Below are positions 1 to 7,183 of a stretch of 22,423 nucleotides of DNA, piece after piece. Each line of letters begins with the position of its first letter. Within the stretch, counting starts at the first letter, position 1. The notes beneath the pieces are model-generated. The model had not been told where the DNA came from. It made no database searches and saw nothing but the letters and a program-made list of their open reading frames with translations. The stretch is from Acidobacteriota bacterium (lineage in GTDB: Bacteria; Acidobacteriota; Vicinamibacteria; Vicinamibacterales; Vicinamibacteraceae). The position numbers and the translations under genes are program-made. The stretch is from contig JAEZCY010000053.1 in NCBI GenBank assembly GCA_023429845.1, positions 1 to 22,423 of the forward strand. The letters are read 5' to 3'.

Positions 1-1
1 G

Positions 2-697
2 GGTGGGCACGAGTCGGCCGGGGTGTCGCAGCCGGCCACGACCTGGTACCACGCGGAGGGCGCGACGGGGGCATTCTTCGACACGTACATCCTCGTGGGC
101 AACCCGAATCCCGCACCAGCGAACCTCGTCGTCACGTTCCTCCTGGGAGACGGGACGACGGTCGTCAAGCACAAGCAGGTCGCCGCAGACAGCCGTCTCA
201 CGGTGTTCGTCGACAACGAGGATCCGCTGCTGGCCGACACGGCCGTCTCGACGACGGTGGTCTCGGACGTGCCGGTGGTGTCCGAGCGCGCCATGTACTG
301 GGGAGGCACGTCCGCGACGTGGTTCGAAGCGCACAACAGCTTCGGGACGACGCATACCAGCCGTAAGTGGGCTCTTGCCGAAGGGCGCGTCGGCGGCGCT
401 CAGGCGTTCGAGACCTTCGTGCTGGTCACCAATCCCGGCACGACGGTGGCCCATGTGCGGGCCTCGTTCCTGCGCACCAACGGCAGCACGATCGTCAGGA
501 CGTACGACGTCCTGCCCACGAGTCGCTTCAACATCTGGGTGAACGCGATGGTCCCCGAACTCCAACACGAGGAGTTCGGCGTCCTGATCGAGGTGCTCAA
601 CCCGGTCGAGGTCGCGGTGGAACGAGCGATGTACTGGACGGCCGGCGGTGTGGAGTTCGCGGGCGGCAGCAACGCGACCGGCGTGCGAGTGCCCTAG
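2..697 (+). CDS. Partial secreted-type repeat protein (3' end only)
   Basis: The reading frame is open at the left edge, so only the C-terminal ~231 residues are present; a GTG at 23 is merely an internal codon. Two homologous units of about 90 residues are visible. Unit one runs from WYHAEGATG (about nt 44) to ERAMYW (about nt 300). Unit two runs from WALAEGRVGG (about nt 369) to ERAMYW (about nt 640). Each has a V.NP motif, a predicted beta-rich middle and the same closing ERAMYW. The linker GGHESAGV at the left edge resembles the final GGSNATGVRVP, so further copies probably lie upstream. The composition (many T, V, G, aromatics; no cysteine; no membrane helix) fits an extracellular beta-sandwich repeat protein. 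I recognise the architecture from large acidobacterial secreted proteins but cannot assign a function. It converges with the DUF937 gene 44 bp downstream. Confidence 0.8.
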   Translation, partial: GGHESAGVSQPATTWYHAEGATGAFFDTYILVGNPNPAPANLVVTFLLGDGTTVVKHKQVAADSRLTVFVDNEDPLLADTAVSTTVVSDVPVVSERAMYWGGTSATWFEAHNSFGTTHTSRKWALAEGRVGGAQAFETFVLVTNPGTTVAHVRASFLRTNGSTIVRTYDVLPTSRFNIWVNAMVPELQHEEFGVLIEVLNPVEVAVERAMYWTAGGVEFAGGSNATGVRVP

Positions 698-741
698 CGG
701 GCCCGCAGCACGGTCGCCGTTCCTGCGTGCGATGGCCGGCG

Positions 742-1299
742 CTATCTCAGGAACTTGCCGAGCACGTCGTCGATGATCGAGCCGTCTCGGTTGGCGTCGA
801 GCAATGGCGTCAGCATGGCGAGCAAGCCGCCACCGGCGTCGGCCTGGCCCAGTCCGCCCGGCAGGCCGCCTCCCGCGTCACCCTGTCCGCTGCGGCGAGC
901 CATCGCGCCCATGACGAGCGCAGCGACCATCGGCAGCATCTGCTTCAGCACGTCCTGGCCGATCCCCGACTGTGCAGACGCCCGAGCGGCGACATCGCGG
1001 CTCACCTCCTTGCTACCGAAGATGTGTCCGAGGATGCCGTTGCCGTCGGCGACCGATGTGGGCTGGGCGAGAGTCGTCGGATCGTCGACGTAGCGCTGAT
1101 GCTGCCCCGCGCCCAGCGCTCCGAGAAGGCCTTCGAGCCCCTGCGATGTAGAGGCGTTGCGCTGGAAGCCAGCGGCTACCGCCGGCAGCAGCGCATCGAG
1201 CGCCGACTGGGTCTGCGACGCATCGAGACCGAGTTGGCGACCAATCTGGGCGACGGCGGCGTCATTCCGGCCACCGAGCAACTGTTCCAGCAGGCTCAT
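742..1299 (-). CDS. DUF937 domain-containing protein
   Basis: This 185-residue protein fits the DUF937 family. It has an N-terminal helical unit (MSLLEQLLGG, then QIGRQLGLDASQTQSAL and ALLPAVAAGF). A second helical half (GILGHIFGSKEVSRDV, then IGQDVLKQMLPMVAALVMG) is followed by a Gly-rich low-complexity stretch around residues 138-160. The C-terminus, PLLDANRDGSIIDDVLG, resembles an EF-hand-like acidic loop (DANRDGS) typical of this family. No signal peptide or transmembrane segment is evident. The start is supported by a strong purine-rich Shine-Dalgarno on the minus strand (AGGAGAGGGG, plus-strand 1306-1315), about 7 nt from the ATG. The molecular function of DUF937 proteins is unknown. 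The gene is co-oriented with the small ORF upstream. Confidence 0.85.
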   Translation of the reverse strand: MSLLEQLLGGRNDAAVAQIGRQLGLDASQTQSALDALLPAVAAGFQRNASTSQGLEGLLGALGAGQHQRYVDDPTTLAQPTSVADGNGILGHIFGSKEVSRDVAARASAQSGIGQDVLKQMLPMVAALVMGAMARRSGQGDAGGGLPGGLGQADAGGGLLAMLTPLLDANRDGSIIDDVLGKFLR

Positions 1300-1336
1300 A
1301 TGCGTCCCCTCTCCTGAGTGGAGCCCGGCGCGGAGC

Positions 1337-1495
1337 TCACCCGATGACGAACAACCCGACCGCGAATATGCCGGCGAGCAGCAGGAGCAGCACCACCCAG
1401 CCGGCCACGATCGCCTTCTCTTCGGACGGCTTCGGCTCGCTGATGCCGATCGTCATGTGGATCACGCGGACCACCCGCGACAGCGCGCCGAGCAT
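1337..1495 (-). CDS. Small single-pass membrane protein, hypothetical
   Basis: This is a short ORF of 52 residues when started at the ATG at 1495. A GTG at 1531 would give 64 residues and an ATG at 1456 would give 39. No candidate has a convincing Shine-Dalgarno sequence, so the start is unsettled. The shared C-terminal part has a charged segment (SEPKPSEEKAIV) followed by a hydrophobic helix of about 22 residues (GWVVLLLLLAGIFAVGLFVIG) running to the end. This suggests a tail-anchored or single-span inner-membrane protein. It lies between the DUF937 gene (38 bp downstream) and the oxidoreductase gene, all on the minus strand. I do not recognise a family. It is reported because the hydrophobic helix is unlikely to arise in a random frame of GC-rich DNA. 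Confidence 0.42.
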   Translation of the reverse strand: MLGALSRVVRVIHMTIGISEPKPSEEKAIVAGWVVLLLLLAGIFAVGLFVIG

Positions 1496-1540
1496 ACCGA
1501 CATCTGTACCACGGACGGCAGGGGCGCGCACCGTCCGGCG

Positions 1541-2836
1541 TTACAGGACGTACGGCTTGCGGAACTTGCGCGCCAGGTAGCGATCCGCGTCGCGGTCATC
1601 CACGAAACGTTCCCGCGCATCGTCCCAGGCCAACCGCCGCCCGGTGCGGTAGGCGATGTTGGAGAGCAAGCCCAGTTTCGTGAGTCGATGCCCGTAGCGG
1701 ACGTTGCACGTCGTGTCGAGCGTCCGAGCCTTGATGGCGTCGAGGAACTCGCGAAGATGACCCGGCGAGTCCGGGATGCTGGGTGCCGGCCGCGGGAAGT
1801 CGTCGGCGCGCTGCCCTTTCACCCAGACCTCGTGCTTGCCGTAGTTGGTGACCAGCGTTGCCTCGCTGCCCTCGAAGATGCAGCCGATGCCGCCCATGTG
1901 GGTGAACCCGGTCGGCGGCGACGGGCGCAGGCTGAACGAGACGAGGAGGTTCGGGTACTCGAGCACTGCCTCCAGCGTGTCGGGCGTCTCGGTCTCGTCA
2001 GTGACGTGGAAGCGGCCGCCGACCGCGCTCACCGCGCGCGGCGCCTGCAGGTCGAGCGCCCACACGGGCACGTCCACGATGTGGCACCAGAAGTCGATGA
2101 ACGTCCCGCCGGAATAGTCCCAGAAGCCGCGGTAGGTGAAGTGCGACCGCAGCGGGTGGTACTCGCGCTTCGGAGCCGGCCCGAGCCAGAAGTCGTAATC
2201 GAGTTCGGCAGGAAGCGTAGTCGGCTCGTTGTTGCTCGGACCGCCGTCCGAGGTTTTCCAGCAGTGGACGCGGTGAATCCGGCCGAGAGATCCCGAGCGC
2301 ACGAGTTCCACGACCTCGCGGTAGTTGCGGCCCGTGTTGTGGATGTGATTGCCCATCTGCGTGACGGCCTTGTAACGCGTGGACGCGTCGGCCATCGCCC
2401 GGCCCTCGGCCACGCTGTACGCCAGCGGCTTCTCGACGAAGACGTCCTTGCCCGCCTCCATCGCACGGACGGCCGGAATGGCGTGCCAGTGGTCCGGCGT
2501 CTGGATGGCGACGGCGTCCACGTTCTTGCGGGTCAGCAGATGCCTGAAGTCGCCGACGCCCTCAGGGCGGTAGCCGAGCGCTGACTCCACGAGCGCGACC
2601 GCGGCGTCGCGATGCCGGCGGTCGACGTCACAGATCGCGGCGATGCGCACGTCCGGGTGTTTCATGAACTCGCGCAGTCGCCCGGTGCCCATCCCGCCCA
2701 CGCCGATCAACGCGAGCTGAATCTGGTCGCTCGGTGCGGCCGGCTGCGCACGCAGCGGTCGGTGGATCGCGGCCGCGAGGCCGGCGGCGGCGCCCAGGAA
2801 GATACGGCGCGAGACGGTGGGTGACGGATGCGGCAT
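1541..2836 (-). CDS. Gfo/Idh/MocA-family oxidoreductase with Tat signal
   Basis: This 431-residue NAD(P)-dependent oxidoreductase belongs to the Gfo/Idh/MocA family. The N-terminus has a twin-arginine signal (SRRIFLG followed by a hydrophobic Ala-rich stretch, then RAQPAAP), predicting export in folded form to the periplasm. The Rossmann nucleotide-binding motif is GVGGMGTG near residue 45. The family EKP motif (FVEKPLAYSVAEG) and TPDHWH lie in the N-terminal domain. The C-terminal alpha/beta domain contains GGTFIDFWCHIVDVPVWAL with the conserved catalytic-type His. Substrates are typically sugars or inositols; the actual one cannot be told. The ATG at 2836 places the RR motif at residues 10-11. 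A GTG at 2857 is an alternative and neither has a strong ribosome site. The reading frame stays open far upstream (to 3967), but that extension is antiparallel to the neighbouring gene's coding frame and is not credible. Confidence 0.88.
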   Translation of the reverse strand: MPHPSPTVSRRIFLGAAAGLAAAIHRPLRAQPAAPSDQIQLALIGVGGMGTGRLREFMKHPDVRIAAICDVDRRHRDAAVALVESALGYRPEGVGDFRHLLTRKNVDAVAIQTPDHWHAIPAVRAMEAGKDVFVEKPLAYSVAEGRAMADASTRYKAVTQMGNHIHNTGRNYREVVELVRSGSLGRIHRVHCWKTSDGGPSNNEPTTLPAELDYDFWLGPAPKREYHPLRSHFTYRGFWDYSGGTFIDFWCHIVDVPVWALDLQAPRAVSAVGGRFHVTDETETPDTLEAVLEYPNLLVSFSLRPSPPTGFTHMGGIGCIFEGSEATLVTNYGKHEVWVKGQRADDFPRPAPSIPDSPGHLREFLDAIKARTLDTTCNVRYGHRLTKLGLLSNIAYRTGRRLAWDDARERFVDDRDADRYLARKFRKPYVL

Positions 2837-2892
2837 GTGCAAGGAAGTGTTGGTCACGGTCTCATTTTCAGTGGATGACGCCACGTCGCGCG

Positions 2893-3975
2893 TCAGGCCG
2901 GTGTCAGGAACACGCGCTCGCAGAACCACCACACGCCTGCCAGCACCACCACCCACGACCCGACGGTGACGACGACCTGCGCAGCCCGGGCCTGACGCCG
3001 CCGCAACTGATCCAGGATGGTGGCGGCAACCACCACGATGACGGCCTGTCCGATCTCGACGCCGACGTTGAACGCGAACAACGATACCGCAAGCGCCTCC
3101 GATGGCAACCCCGTGTCGCGCAGCACGCCCGCGAAGCCGAACCCGTGGATCAGGCCGAACGCGAGTGCCGCCCACACACGGACGTCGCGGGCGCCGCGTC
3201 CGACCAACAGGTTGTCGGCGCCCACGAAGACGATACTGAGCGCGATGAGCGGCTCGACGATGTGCGATGGCGGATCGAGAATCGACAGGGTCGCGAGCGC
3301 GAGGGTGACGCTGTGGCCCACGGTGAATGCCGTGACGATGCCGAGCAACCGGCCCACGCTGCCGCCCGGCAGGAGCAGGGCGAGGATGAACAGGATGTGG
3401 TCGGGGCCGATCGCGATGTGGTGAATGCCCGACGCGACGAATCGCTGCGCCACGGCGAGGCGGCCCTGGCGCGTGCCCGTGAAGTACTCCGAGCGCAGGC
3501 GGTCGCGGCTGAGTACTTCCTGCCAGCGTACGGCGCCCTGCTCGGAGACGGTCACGAACGTCTGATGCAGGGGATCGTACGGGAACAGTGCCGCGCCGAT
3601 ACCAAGGTGCGCTGGCGGTCCCGTGGTGGCGCAGCGCCAGGTGATCACGATCGCGTCCTGTTCCGCGGCAGGCCGCACGGCATCGATCGTCCACGTGACG
3701 GGTGCGCCGTCGATCTCGATGGCCACCCGCGTGGTCATCAGGGTGACGATGGCGTCGAGATGCGCCAGCACCGTGGTCGGATCGGCAAGCACCGCCGGAT
3801 CGGGCAGTCGCAGTTCGTGCGCGACGTCGATCGTGTGCAGCACGAGACGCCCCGACAGGGACGCGGACTCGACGTGCACGTCCAGGTAGCTGAATGGCGC
3901 GGGGTGCGCGTGGGCAGGCGCCGCCGCCAGTGCGACCATCAGCACGAGCACGGCACGCGGCACCCATCGCGGCAT
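2893..3975 (-). CDS. HupE/UreJ-like integral membrane protein
   Basis: This 360-residue protein has an N-terminal signal-like hydrophobic segment ending at AHAHP. A periplasmic beta-rich region follows (about residues 25-165), then a membrane domain of about six or seven helices. The diagnostic HupE/UreJ motif is present: GIHHIAIGPDHILFILALLL near residue 180. Further family blocks are FTVGHSVTLALATL and ALAFGLIHGFGFAGVL. Relatives are proposed metal (nickel or cobalt) permeases, with the His/Asp residues in the first helix as candidate ligands. This long version with an extracytoplasmic domain is common outside hydrogenase and urease operons. No hydrogenase or urease genes lie nearby, so the metal role is inference. 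The chosen start is the ATG at 3975, immediately before the signal peptide; an in-frame GTG at 3990 is possible. It reads away from the octamer repeat upstream. Confidence 0.85.
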   Translation of the reverse strand: MPRWVPRAVLVLMVALAAAPAHAHPAPFSYLDVHVESASLSGRLVLHTIDVAHELRLPDPAVLADPTTVLAHLDAIVTLMTTRVAIEIDGAPVTWTIDAVRPAAEQDAIVITWRCATTGPPAHLGIGAALFPYDPLHQTFVTVSEQGAVRWQEVLSRDRLRSEYFTGTRQGRLAVAQRFVASGIHHIAIGPDHILFILALLLPGGSVGRLLGIVTAFTVGHSVTLALATLSILDPPSHIVEPLIALSIVFVGADNLLVGRGARDVRVWAALAFGLIHGFGFAGVLRDTGLPSEALAVSLFAFNVGVEIGQAVIVVVAATILDQLRRRQARAAQVVVTVGSWVVVLAGVWWFCERVFLTPA

Positions 3976-4032
3976 GCGGGAGGGGATCACGGTGGCGGAT
4001 TCTACAGGCTCTGCGGCAGGAGCGGAGGCCAT

Positions 4033-4072
4033 GCGGGAATGCGGGAATGCGGGAATGCGGGAATGCGGGAAT
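4033..4072. repeat. Tandem octamer array, 5 x GCGGGAAT
   Basis: Five perfect head-to-tail copies of GCGGGAAT occupy 4033-4072, preceded by AT and followed by G, so the pattern runs ATGCGGGAATG and so on. It sits in the divergent intergenic region between the HupE-like gene (start 3975, minus) and the small plus-strand gene starting at 4117. A period of eight in a non-coding region, with no decay between copies, points to recent slipped-strand expansion. An open minus-strand frame passes through it and encodes an FPHSRIPA-type repeat, but I see no support for that being translated. Confidence 0.95.
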
Positions 4073-4116
4073 GTCGAAACCGTGGGCGGCGTCATGAAGG
4101 AACAGGACGGATCACG

Positions 4117-4503
4117 GTGAACGAGGACGACATCATGGGGCTCGACGCACCCGATGCGGTGCGACGGGCGATGCGCGGCTGGCAGCAGCGCATCCAGGCC
4201 GTCATCGAAATCGCGCGCGACGACGACGACCTCGTTGCACGTCTGCCGGTGCTCGATCGGCTGGCAACGGAACTGGTCCAGGCCCTGGCGGCGGCACGCG
4301 ACGGCCTCGAGCATCCCGGCGCGCGCCTCCCGGCGAGTGCAACGCCCCTGCGTCACGCCGTGCGCTCGGCGCACGCGCTGCTGGCGGGAGTCGAGCTGTG
4401 GCATCGGCCGCCGAGTGTGGCCTTGCTGCGCACGGCGCGCGATCACTTCCGCGTCGCGGCAGACAGGATTGACGGTCATCTGCGACCGTCGCCGGATACG
4501 TAG
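4117..4503 (+). CDS. Hypothetical small helical protein (128 aa)
   Basis: The predicted protein is largely alpha-helical and soluble. It contains RAMRGWQQRIQAVIEIARDDDDLVARL, then VLDRLATELVQALAAARDGLEHP, then LRHAVRSAHALLAGVELW and SVALLRTARDHFRVAADRI. The heptad-like Leu/Ala spacing suggests a helical bundle. There is no signal peptide, membrane segment or recognisable motif. The GTG start at 4117 has a plausible ribosome site (AGGAACAGGACGG just upstream). An ATG at 4135, giving 122 residues, also has a GAGG about 11 nt upstream and cannot be excluded. The gene is preceded by the octamer array and followed by another small helical ORF on the same strand. I do not recognise the family. Minus-strand frames across this stretch look like shadows. 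Confidence 0.55.
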   Translation: MNEDDIMGLDAPDAVRRAMRGWQQRIQAVIEIARDDDDLVARLPVLDRLATELVQALAAARDGLEHPGARLPASATPLRHAVRSAHALLAGVELWHRPPSVALLRTARDHFRVAADRIDGHLRPSPDT

Positions 4504-4670
4504 TAGCCGGATACGTCGCCGTCGGGCCTTGGCCGACGGCGCCCGCCGAGCCGGAGGAATGGGCGACCGGTATCGGGAAGACGACGCAAGCGCGTCTCGC
4601 GGCATGACGTTGGCACATGTCAGCAGGAATCCGCTGGGCAGGACGGGCGGGGCGTGGTGCAATCAGAGCG

Positions 4671-4922
4671 ATGGACGCCGAGCCCTACGATGAAGCCAGC
4701 GACCGCGCCCGACAATTGGCGCAACTGCTCGAGACCATGGCGACGGTGCTCTCGGACTTCAACCAACATCTGCAGGCGGCCGAGGCGGACCCTCATCGCC
4801 GCAGCAAGCTGCTCGAAACGTTTGCCGAGTTCATCGAACGCGCGGACCCGACGCTCCGCGAAGCCGCCACGCTCCTGCACGGCGCGCGCATCGTGTCAGC
4901 GGAAGGCAACGACGTTGTGTGA
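4671..4922 (+). CDS. Hypothetical small acidic helical protein (83 aa)
   Basis: This 83-residue ORF has amphipathic helices (SDRARQLAQLLETMATVLSDF and HRRSKLLETFAEFIERADPTLREAATLL) and is rich in Glu, Asp and Leu. It has neither signal sequence nor membrane segment. The ATG at 4671 is the first in frame that leaves the helices intact. There is no clear Shine-Dalgarno sequence (GAGCG directly before the ATG). It lies 167 bp after the preceding small helical gene and ends 57 bp before the terminator that closes the oppositely oriented tRNA-Pro unit. Its similarity in style to the 4117 gene product hints at a pair, but the sequences do not align convincingly by eye. Function unknown. Confidence 0.55.
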   Translation: MDAEPYDEASDRARQLAQLLETMATVLSDFNQHLQAAEADPHRRSKLLETFAEFIERADPTLREAATLLHGARIVSAEGNDVV

Positions 4923-4978
4923 GACACGCTCGTGCCAGGGCGTCCCGGTCGCTATCGTCTCGGTTGACCGGGCACGCC

Positions 4979-5015
4979 AAAACGCAAAATGACCCTCAGG
5001 GAGCCTGAGAGTCAT
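4979..5015 (-). terminator. Rho-independent terminator after tRNA-Pro
   Basis: On the minus strand a 12-bp stem (ATGACTCTCAGG pairing with CCTGAGGGTCAT, one G-U pair, CTC loop) is followed by TTTGCGTTTT. It lies 31 nt beyond the CCA end of tRNA-Pro, a classic intrinsic terminator for that transcript. Confidence 0.88.
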
Positions 5016-5046
5016 CCTCTAACACCGTCGATTCCGTTACTTAGCT

Positions 5047-5123
5047 TGGTCGGGATGGCGAGATTCGAACTCGCGACCCCCTGAACCCCATTCAGGTGCG
5101 CTACCAGGCTGCGCTACATCCCG
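5047..5123 (-). tRNA. tRNA-Pro (anticodon GGG)
   Basis: The minus strand folds into a complete 77-nt cloverleaf. It has a 7-bp acceptor stem (CGGGATG/CATCCCG), a D arm with GCGC stems around AGCCTGGTA, and an anticodon arm CCTGA/TCAGG. The anticodon loop is ATGGGGT, giving anticodon GGG, which reads CCC and CCU proline codons. The T arm is GCGAG-TTCGAAT-CTCGC. The discriminator is A and the 3' CCA is encoded (plus-strand 5047-5049). It follows the MerR-type gene by 68 bp and is closed by an intrinsic terminator, so it may be transcribed alone or read through from der-merR and processed. Confidence 0.97.
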
Positions 5124-5150
5124 ACCGCACGCCTTGCGGCGCGAACGCAG

Positions 5151-5156
5151 AGTGTA
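5151..5156 (-). promoter_or_regulatory. Candidate -10 box for tRNA-Pro
   Basis: TACACT on the minus strand matches the sigma70 -10 pattern TAnnnT and lies 27 nt before the mature tRNA 5' end. Only a weak -35 match (TGTTCA) sits 17 nt upstream. Identification rests on one hexamer and position. Confidence 0.3.
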
Positions 5157-5191
5157 CCGCATCGCGGCAAGGCTGAACAGGGCCGCGACGC

Positions 5192-5749
5192 TCACCCGTC
5201 TGACTTGCGTGCACGCCGCCGCGTGCCGGGCAACGGCGCGCCGATGCCGCCGGTCGAGGGCTCGTGGCCGCCCAGCATGTCGAGCAAGGCGCGCATCTCG
5301 TCCTTGAGCTTGCCGATCTGCTCACGCGCCGCGTCGCTGACAGGTGGGCTGGGAGGCGCGTCCGGTGCGCCCTTCGCCTGTGCCGCGGTCGCAGGCGGGA
5401 GTGGCGGCGCGGCGGCAGGGACCGAAGCGGCTTGAGCCTGTGCGGCCTGGATCTCGGCGACCAGGCTGAACAAGTCGTCCTGTGCCGGAGGCTCCTCGGA
5501 CTCGAACCGTCGGCGGACGCCCGCGAGCGTCAACCCTTCGGTGAAGACGAGGTCACGAATCCGCAATACGCGCTCGACGTCGCTGCGACGATAGACCCGT
5601 GGGCCGCCCGGCGTCTTCGAGAGGCCGAGGTCCGGGAACTCCGATTCCCAGGAGCGCAGCACGTACGGCTGGATCTGGACGATCTCGCAGACCTCGCTCG
5701 CCTTGAACGCGGGCTTGTCGGGAATGGCCACGCTGGGGGTGTCCGCCAC
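5192..5749 (-). CDS. MerR-family transcriptional regulator
   Basis: This 185-residue protein has an N-terminal MerR winged helix-turn-helix: FKASEVCEIVQIQPYVLRSW (about 15-34), FPDLGLSKTPGGPRVYRRSDVERVLRI (about 39-65), and the closing LTLAGVRRRFE. A low-complexity Ala/Pro/Gln linker follows (about 95-137). A short helix (AREQIGKLKDEMRALLDML) may serve as a coiled-coil dimerisation segment, and the tail is basic (GTRRRARKSDG). There is no cysteine-rich metal loop or effector domain, so no inducer can be assigned. Such short MerR proteins are often found next to HU/IHF genes and tRNA-Pro in several phyla. That neighbourhood is seen here, but with der and a strand switch in between. It lies 44 bp downstream of der on the same strand, so der-merR is a likely operon. 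Confidence 0.87.
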   Translation of the reverse strand: MADTPSVAIPDKPAFKASEVCEIVQIQPYVLRSWESEFPDLGLSKTPGGPRVYRRSDVERVLRIRDLVFTEGLTLAGVRRRFESEEPPAQDDLFSLVAEIQAAQAQAASVPAAAPPLPPATAAQAKGAPDAPPSPPVSDAAREQIGKLKDEMRALLDMLGGHEPSTGGIGAPLPGTRRRARKSDG

Positions 5750-5793
5750 GGGTGAAGTATAGGACCGCGCGCCGCGTGTCGGATACCCGCGCG

Positions 5794-7167
5794 CTACTCG
5801 GCCTTCCGCTCGCGGCCGCGCCTGCGGACCGTGATGCGGATGGGCGTGCCCTCGAAGCCGAACGCCTCGCGGAGGCTGTTGACGAGGAAGCGCTCGTACG
5901 AGAAGTGGAATCCCGTGGCGATGTTCGTGAAGAAGACGAACTGCGGGGGCGCCACGCCCGTCTGCGCCGCATAGAGAATCCGCACGTGCCGCCGCTCCGG
6001 ACTCGTCGGCGGATGCTCACGTGTGACCTTGTCCACGAATCGGTTGAGTTCGCCGGTGGTGACCCGCTTGCGTCGTGCCATGGCGACGCGGTCGACGGTT
6101 TCGAGCAGCTTCGACGTGCGCTCCCCCGTCAGCGCCGAGATGTGCAACAGCGGCGCATAGTCGAGGAACTTCATCCGGAAGCGCTGGTCTTCGTCGAACT
6201 GCTTGTAGAAGCGATCCCCTTCGCCTTTGGTCAGGTCCCACTTGTTGGCCGCGATGATCATCCCGCAGCCCAGCCGTTCAGCCTCCCCCGCGATCGCCGC
6301 GTCCTGGTCGGTGGCGCCCTCCGATGCGTCGATGACCAGCACGGCGACGTCGGCGCGCTCCATGGCGCGCTTGGCCGTCAGCACGCTCACCATCTCGACC
6401 GCATGCCCACCCGCCACCCGGCCGGGGCGCCTGATGCCCGCGGTATCGACGATGCGGAAGGTGCGCTTGTGCCAGCGCAGCAGCGTGTCGATCGCGTCGC
6501 GCGTCGTGCCGGGGATGTCGCTCACGATCAGCCGCTCCTCCCGCAGGAGCCGGTTGACCAGCGACGACTTGCCCACGTTGGGTCGGCCCACGATCGCCAC
6601 CGCAATCTCGTCGGGCGTGTCGAGCGCCACCGCGCCGCCGATCTTGCCAGCCGCCTTCAACTGCGCGATCACGGCGTCGAGCAGGTCTGGCACGCCAGTG
6701 CCGTGTTCGGCCGCAATCTCGAACACGTGGTCCATCCCGAACGCGAAGAACTCGTACATGCGGTCGCGGGCCCGCTTGTCGTCGGTCTTGTTGACCGCCA
6801 GCAGGACCGGCGCACTCGAGGCGCGGATGGCCGCCGCGATCTGGTCGTCGCCGGGAATGCGTCCCTCGCGGCCGTCCACCACGAAGATCACGACATCGGC
6901 CTGACCGATGGCGCGCTGGCCGTGCTCCACCACCATGTCGTGCAGGGGGTCCTCGGTGTGCCCGAAGATGCCGCCGGTATCCACGAGCCGGAACGGCACC
7001 TCCCCCCATTCGGCGTCGTGCGCGAGCACATCCCGCGTCGTGCCGGGCATCGCGTTGACGATGGCGCGGCGCGTGCGGGCGATGCGGTTGAACAACGTGG
7101 ACTTCCCCACGTTTGGGCGACCCACCAGCACCACGGTGGGCAGCGCGCGAGCAGGCGAGCCGTTCAT
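5794..7167 (-). CDS. der: Ribosome biogenesis GTPase Der (EngA)
   Basis: Der is the essential tandem GTPase that assists 50S subunit assembly in the cytoplasm. At 457 residues it is the family's usual length. The first G domain has the G1 motif GRPNVGKS near residues 16-23, DTGG (G3), and NKTD (G4). The second repeats GRPNVGKS near residues 193-200, followed by DTAGIRRPG and NKWD. A C-terminal KH-like domain follows (PPQFVFFTNIATGFHFSYERFLVNSLREAFGFEGTPIRI), ending in the basic tail RRRGRERKAE. The ATG at 7167 puts the first G1 at the expected distance from the N-terminus. It is divergent from the HU gene with only 61 bp between the two starts, and is followed by the MerR gene. I see no unusual residues. 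Confidence 0.97.
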   Translation of the reverse strand: MNGSPARALPTVVLVGRPNVGKSTLFNRIARTRRAIVNAMPGTTRDVLAHDAEWGEVPFRLVDTGGIFGHTEDPLHDMVVEHGQRAIGQADVVIFVVDGREGRIPGDDQIAAAIRASSAPVLLAVNKTDDKRARDRMYEFFAFGMDHVFEIAAEHGTGVPDLLDAVIAQLKAAGKIGGAVALDTPDEIAVAIVGRPNVGKSSLVNRLLREERLIVSDIPGTTRDAIDTLLRWHKRTFRIVDTAGIRRPGRVAGGHAVEMVSVLTAKRAMERADVAVLVIDASEGATDQDAAIAGEAERLGCGMIIAANKWDLTKGEGDRFYKQFDEDQRFRMKFLDYAPLLHISALTGERTSKLLETVDRVAMARRKRVTTGELNRFVDKVTREHPPTSPERRHVRILYAAQTGVAPPQFVFFTNIATGFHFSYERFLVNSLREAFGFEGTPIRITVRRRGRERKAE

Positions 7168-7183
7168 GCGGACATCTTGTAGA

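Noticed and set aside
1157..2584. Long plus-strand open frame opposite the DUF937 and oxidoreductase genes.
   Set aside because: It is Arg/Pro/His/Val-rich, has no motifs, and lies antisense to well-supported genes: a typical GC-rich shadow frame.
1541..3967. A single 808-codon minus-strand frame covering the oxidoreductase and the HupE-like gene, suggesting a fusion.
   Set aside because: The upstream part is an Arg/Ala-rich shadow of the HupE-like gene, which has clear family motifs in another frame. The Tat signal marks the true N-terminus of the oxidoreductase.
4033..4072. CRISPR array or coding repeat.
   Set aside because: Eight-base units with no spacers are far too short for CRISPR. 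The open frame through the repeat encodes a simple peptide repeat with no start signal and no family features.
4518..4540. Hairpin GCCGTCGGGCC-TT-GGCCGACGGC after the 4117 gene as a terminator.
   Set aside because: The stem is strong (10 bp with one bulged G), but the following bases are GC-rich with no T-tract on either strand. Without that it may just be GC-rich palindromic sequence.
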